From Inquilinus ginsengisoli_A (lineage in GTDB: Bacteria; Pseudomonadota; Alphaproteobacteria; DSM-16000; Inquilinaceae), in the NCBI RefSeq assembly GCF_031453975.1, contig NZ_JAVDPW010000010.1, positions 124,001 through 188,000 on the forward strand: DNA of 64,000 bases. The letters are read 5' to 3'. The position numbers and the translations under genes were made by a program. Below, in pieces: positions 60,579 to 64,000 of the stretch. The notes below the pieces were generated by a model, which saw only the letters and a program-made list of their open reading frames with translations, did not search any database and was not told the origin of the DNA. Within the stretch, counting starts at the first letter, position 1. Every line of letters starts with the position of its first letter.

Positions 60579-60944
60579 ATGGCGGCGATCCTCATCGCGG
60601 AAGACGAACCCTTTTCCAGGATGGTCGTGGAAGCGGCCGCCCGGGATCTCGGCCTGGAGCCGCTGGCCGTCGCCGATGGCGATGCCGCGATCGCCCAGGC
60701 CAGGGCCGCGGAGTCGCTGGAGGTGCTGTTCACCGACATCCACATGCCGCCCGGCCCCGACGGCTGGGCCGTGGCCCGGGAGGTGAGGCGGATCCATCCC
60801 GATATCCGCGTCATCTACACCAGCGGCCAGGCCGGGCCAGAGGATTACGAGCGCTTCGCCGTGCCCGAATCCTGCCTGCTGCCGAAGCCCTACACATCCA
60901 TCGAGCTGGTGGCGGCGATCGCCGGCGAAGGCCTCTCCCACTGA
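60579..60944 (+). CDS. Receiver-only response regulator, likely partner of the HWE kinase
   Basis: 121-residue single receiver domain: ILIAEDEPFSRMVVEAAARDLG, phospho-Asp in VLFTDIHMPPGPDG, Thr/Ser in VIYTSGQA, lysine in LLPKPYTS. GTGGAG lies before the ATG at 60579. Directly behind the HWE kinase on the same strand, so it is the probable phosphoacceptor. No DNA-binding domain. Confidence 0.9.
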   Translation: MAAILIAEDEPFSRMVVEAAARDLGLEPLAVADGDAAIAQARAAESLEVLFTDIHMPPGPDGWAVAREVRRIHPDIRVIYTSGQAGPEDYERFAVPESCLLPKPYTSIELVAAIAGEGLSH

Positions 60945-61024
60945 CCGGGCGGCACACGGCACGCCACCGCCGCTAAGCTGGGCCGCCGGGCTGGATTGCC
61001 GCGGCAAATCTCGAGGGGGGCTTC

Positions 61025-63313
61025 GTGCCGATCCATCCATCGCCCGGGCCGGGCCCTGCCGCACCGACCTCAGGCCCCCGCACATTGTGGGTGGGCGTCG
61101 CCCTGGCGGCCGTCCTGCTGCTGCCGATCGCGGCTCTGGCGGCAGAAGGCCGCGGCGGCGCGCCGTCCACCGCCCTGTTCGTGGCGCAGATCGTCCTGCT
61201 GATGCTGGTCGGCCGCCTGTTCGGCGAGGGCATGCAGCGGATCGGGCAGCCGGCGGTGATGGGGGCGATCGTCGGCGGCATCCTGTTGGGCCCCTCGGCC
61301 CTCGGCGCGTTGTGGCCCGACGGCCAGCGGATGCTGTTCCCGTCCGATCCGGCGCAGAAGGCGATGATCGGCGGCGTGGCGCAGTTCGGCGTGCTGATGC
61401 TGCTGCTGCTCGCCGGGATGGAGGCCGATCTCGGCCTGGTGCGCCGGGTGCGGCGCGCGGCGGCCAGCGTGTCGCTCACCGGCATCGCCATCCCCTTCGC
61501 CTGCGGCTTCGCCCTGGGCTGGTTCCTGCCCGAAGGGCTGCAGCCGGACGGCGGGTCGCGACTGATCACGGCGCTGTTCCTGGGCACCGCGCTGTCGATC
61601 TCCTCGGTCAAGATCGTCGCCATGGTGGTGCGCGAGATGGGCTTCGTCCGGCGCAATGTCGGGCAGATCATCCTCGCCTCGGCCGTGATCGACGACACCC
61701 TGGGCTGGATCATCATCGCCATCACCTTCGGCCTGGCCGGCAGCGGCAGCCTGGACCTGTTCGCCGTCGGCCGCACCGTCGTGCTGACGCTGCTGTTCAT
61801 CGTCGCCAGCCTGACCATCGGCCGGCGCCTGGTGTTCTGGATCATCCGCTGGGTCAACGACCGCTTCCGCAGCGAGCTGCCGGTGGTCACCGCGGTGCTG
61901 GTGATCATGGGCGGCATGGCGCTGATCACCGACGCGATCGGGGTGCACGACGTGCTCGGCGCCTTCATGGCCGGCATCCTGGTCGGCGAATCCCCGATCC
62001 TGACGCGCCAGATCGACGAACAGATCCGCGGCCTGACCACGGCGCTGTTCATGCCGGTGTTCTTCGGCCTGTCCGGGCTGGAGGCCGACCTCACCATCCT
62101 CGGCGACCCGCGCCTCCTGGCCATCGGCCTCGGCATCGTCGCCATCGCCAGCATCGGCAAGTTCGGCGGCGCCCTGCTGGGCGGCTGGTTCGGCGGCCTG
62201 TCCGGGCGCGAGGCCCTGGCGCTGGGCTTCGGCATGAACGCCCGCGGGTCGACCGAGGTCATCGTCGCCTCGATCGGCCTGTCGATCGGCGCGCTGAGCC
62301 AGGACCTGTTCAGCATGATCGTGGCCATGGCGGTGATCACCACCCTGATCATGCCCCCGACCCTGCGCTGGTCGCTGCGGCGCCTGCCGGTGGAGGCGGA
62401 GGAGAAGCAGCGCCTGGACCGCGAGGCGTTCGAGGCCCAGGCCTTCGCCCCCAATCTGGAGCGGTTGCTGCTGGCCGCCGATGACGGGCCCAAGGGCCGG
62501 TTCGCGGCGCGGCTGGCCGGGCTGCTGGCCGGCAGCCACCGCATCGCCGTCACCGCCCTGATGCTGCGGCCGGAGGAGGGCGGGAAGGAATCGGCCAGGG
62601 CCGAGCGGCCGGACGCGATCGTGGCGGCCCAGGCCGAGGCCGGCGCCGCCCGGGTGGCGGAAGGCGAGATGGAAGGCGAGGGCGGGGCGGTCGACGTCGT
62701 CTCGATCGAGACCGAAGCGCTGAGCGGCGACAGCGTGGCGGCGGAGGCGGGGAAGGGCTACGACCTGCTGATGATCGGCGTCGAACCCACCGCCGCGCGC
62801 GGCGGCGGCTTCGACCCGCGGGTCACCGAGCTGGCCACCGGCTTTCACGGCCCCGTCGCCATCGCGGTGGCCCGCGGCGTGCACCAGGACGACCCGCTGG
62901 GCGGCCCGCTCGACATCCTGGTGCCGGTCAACGGCACGGAGGTCTCGCGCCGGGCGGCCGAGGTCGCCTTCGCCCTGGCCCGCGCCGGCAACGGCTCGCT
63001 GCACGCCCTCTACGTCGCCACCGGGCAGGAGGGCGCGGCCCGGAATCGGCTGCTGGGGCCGGTGCCGGGGGAGGCGGGGCTGAAGCAGCTGGTGCCGATC
63101 GCCGAGCACTATGGCGTGACGATGAAATCCTCGATCCGGGTCGATGTGGCACCGGCCGACGCGATCCTCCGTCAGGCCCGGCGCGGCCGGCATACGCTGA
63201 TCGTGATGGGCGTCCGCCAGCGGGCGGGCGACGGCCTGTCCTTCGGCGAGGTGGCGGACGCGGTGCTGGAGAGCGCCGACCGCTCCATCCTGTTCGTGTC
63301 GCAGGAGGGGTAG
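61025..63313 (+). CDS. CPA2 cation/proton antiporter with C-terminal universal-stress domains
   Basis: 762-residue membrane protein. The KefB/NhaS3-type antiporter part (about residues 15-460) has 12 or 13 spans; ASAVIDDTLGWIIIA carries the double-Asp cation site. The C-terminal 300 residues form two universal-stress-like domains (RLLLAADDGPKGRF, and PLDILVPVNGTEVSRRAAEV to ADAVLESADRSILFVSQEG). The start is GTG with GAGGGGGG upstream. Transports Na+ or K+ against H+; the USP part probably gates it. A terminator-like hairpin follows. Confidence 0.93.
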   Translation: MPIHPSPGPGPAAPTSGPRTLWVGVALAAVLLLPIAALAAEGRGGAPSTALFVAQIVLLMLVGRLFGEGMQRIGQPAVMGAIVGGILLGPSALGALWPDGQRMLFPSDPAQKAMIGGVAQFGVLMLLLLAGMEADLGLVRRVRRAAASVSLTGIAIPFACGFALGWFLPEGLQPDGGSRLITALFLGTALSISSVKIVAMVVREMGFVRRNVGQIILASAVIDDTLGWIIIAITFGLAGSGSLDLFAVGRTVVLTLLFIVASLTIGRRLVFWIIRWVNDRFRSELPVVTAVLVIMGGMALITDAIGVHDVLGAFMAGILVGESPILTRQIDEQIRGLTTALFMPVFFGLSGLEADLTILGDPRLLAIGLGIVAIASIGKFGGALLGGWFGGLSGREALALGFGMNARGSTEVIVASIGLSIGALSQDLFSMIVAMAVITTLIMPPTLRWSLRRLPVEAEEKQRLDREAFEAQAFAPNLERLLLAADDGPKGRFAARLAGLLAGSHRIAVTALMLRPEEGGKESARAERPDAIVAAQAEAGAARVAEGEMEGEGGAVDVVSIETEALSGDSVAAEAGKGYDLLMIGVEPTAARGGGFDPRVTELATGFHGPVAIAVARGVHQDDPLGGPLDILVPVNGTEVSRRAAEVAFALARAGNGSLHALYVATGQEGAARNRLLGPVPGEAGLKQLVPIAEHYGVTMKSSIRVDVAPADAILRQARRGRHTLIVMGVRQRAGDGLSFGEVADAVLESADRSILFVSQEG

Positions 63314-63326
63314 GAATCGCAAGGCA

Positions 63327-63352
63327 GGCCGGGAACCTTTTGGGTTCCCGGG
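63327..63352 (+). terminator. Terminator-like hairpin
   Basis: CCGGGAACC-TTTT-GGGTTCCCGG, an 8-10 bp stem with a 4-base loop 14 bp after the antiporter stop; only TTATG follows, so termination may be partial. Confidence 0.65.
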
Positions 63353-63405
63353 CCTTATGTTACCCAGATGGGCCTTCCGCCATCCGCTCGCAACGGAGTC
63401 CGGCG

Positions 63406-63675
63406 ATGATCATGATCAAGTCAACGGTCCTTGTAATAGCCGCAGGTACGGCGCTCGTCGCCTCTCCGGTGGCCAGCGTGCATCGGGCTCAAAGCGATAC
63501 CGCGATTCAGGGTTTTGCCTCGCCCGATGCGGCCGAAATCGATGCCGTCGCCCTGGTCGGCGCGGACGGGCATGCGCTCGGCGGCATTGTGCCCGCCAGC
63601 ATCGTCGGCACCCGCAGCGCCGCGGCCGGCCTGGGCGCCGCGGCCGGCGCCGCCGCAGCGACGATGCATTACTAG
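63406..63675 (+). CDS. Small secreted hypothetical protein
   Basis: 89-residue exported protein: signal peptide TVLVIAAGTALVASPVASVHRAQS (residues ~5-28), then a short Ala/Gly-rich chain ending in AAAATMHY. No family recognised. GGAG stands before the ATG; another ATG two codons later is possible. It may be a small periplasmic or lipid-linked protein of unknown role. Confidence 0.6.
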   Translation: MIMIKSTVLVIAAGTALVASPVASVHRAQSDTAIQGFASPDAAEIDAVALVGADGHALGGIVPASIVGTRSAAAGLGAAAGAAAATMHY

Positions 63676-63781
63676 CCAGCCGGCCGGCGACGTCGGGGAC
63701 AGCTGAGCGGAGCCAGGGGAACCGGCGGCACGGTCGTCCTGTTCCCTGTCCACGCCCTCTCCCAGCGCCAGGCCGGATGTG

Positions 63782-64000
63782 ATGCAGCCAGACAACGGTC
63801 GATCCCCGGGCAGCCTGCCGGCCCTGTCGGCCGACAAGATCGCCGCCCTGTCGCCCAGCGGGGTCCTGCTGATCCTGGCCGCCATCGCGGCGCTGTATTT
63901 CGGCCGCGACATCCTGATCCCCTTCGCCCTGGCGATCCTGATCAGCTTCGCCATGGCGCCGGTGGTGCAGCAGCTGCGCAGGCTGGGCGTGCCGCGGATG
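63782..64000 (+). CDS. AI-2E family transporter, 3' end outside window
   Basis: The 73 residues present are a hydrophilic head and the first membrane span region of the AI-2E/PerM family: VLLILAAIAALYFGRDILIPFALAILISFAMAPVVQQL. Such eight-span proteins export AI-2 in a few species and act as Na+/H+ antiporters or other permeases in many more. The start at 63782 is the first ATG in frame and the ribosome site is weak. Confidence 0.8.
   Translation, partial: MQPDNGRSPGSLPALSADKIAALSPSGVLLILAAIAALYFGRDILIPFALAILISFAMAPVVQQLRRLGVPRM

Noticed and set aside
61070..63322. 750-codon minus-strand frame
   Set aside because: Antisense to the CPA2 antiporter with its clear membrane and universal-stress domains.

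Overview
This window is high-GC DNA (about 70% by eye), densely coded on both strands. It looks like a chromosome segment of an alphaproteobacterium, probably Rhodospirillales; an Inquilinus- or Azospirillum-like host is my low-confidence guess. The signs are a murA-DUF2948 pair, an ECF sigma factor with an EcfG-type promoter, an HWE histidine kinase, a BKACE enzyme, a DUF4865 protein and the short palindromic intergenic repeats common in this class. I see no ribosomal RNA, complete tRNA, CRISPR array, replication origin or intact insertion sequence.

Left third (1-22.4 kb): the end of murA with DUF2948; an ABC importer operon of the ThiXYZ/SsuABC kind with a candidate promoter and operator; two tiny proteins with duplicated leaders; an epoxide hydrolase; an isolated AT-richer gene resembling HEPN/AbiU2 proteins; a TetR regulator divergent from an unknown gene; a protealysin-like M4 peptidase with its emfourin-type inhibitor; a D-alanine catabolism unit (dadA-alr with divergent Lrp); a peptide-type binding protein with an esterase next to a tRNA 3' remnant; two MFS exporters around a class C beta-lactamase; and the sigma factor.

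Middle (22.4-48.3 kb): small response regulators, a Crp-type regulator fused to a receiver domain with a MITE at its stop codon, and stress-type genes preceded by GGAAC boxes. Then comes the core block tmk-holB-metG-tatD-MBL hydrolase. After an aldo/keto reductase there is a four-gene glucan-type operon (degenerate ABC half transporter, GH144-type enzyme, coiled-coil protein, GH15 glucoamylase). Next are a beta-hydroxy/beta-keto acid module (CRYL1-like dehydrogenase, BKACE, SDR) and a LysR/cupin/DUF4865 trio.

Right part (48.3-64 kb): the most notable system is a four-gene bufferin-type (DUF2282/DUF692/DUF2063/DoxX) copper-peptide operon. It is followed by two paralogous LysR regulators and preceded by an unusual protein that fuses two DoxX-like domains to a type II NADH dehydrogenase. 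The N-terminal DoxX domain of the fusion is recognisably a relative of the operon's own DoxX protein. A cold-shock gene, a stand-alone ABC membrane domain, an HWE kinase with a receiver protein, a CPA2 antiporter with universal-stress domains and the start of an AI-2E-type transporter finish the window.
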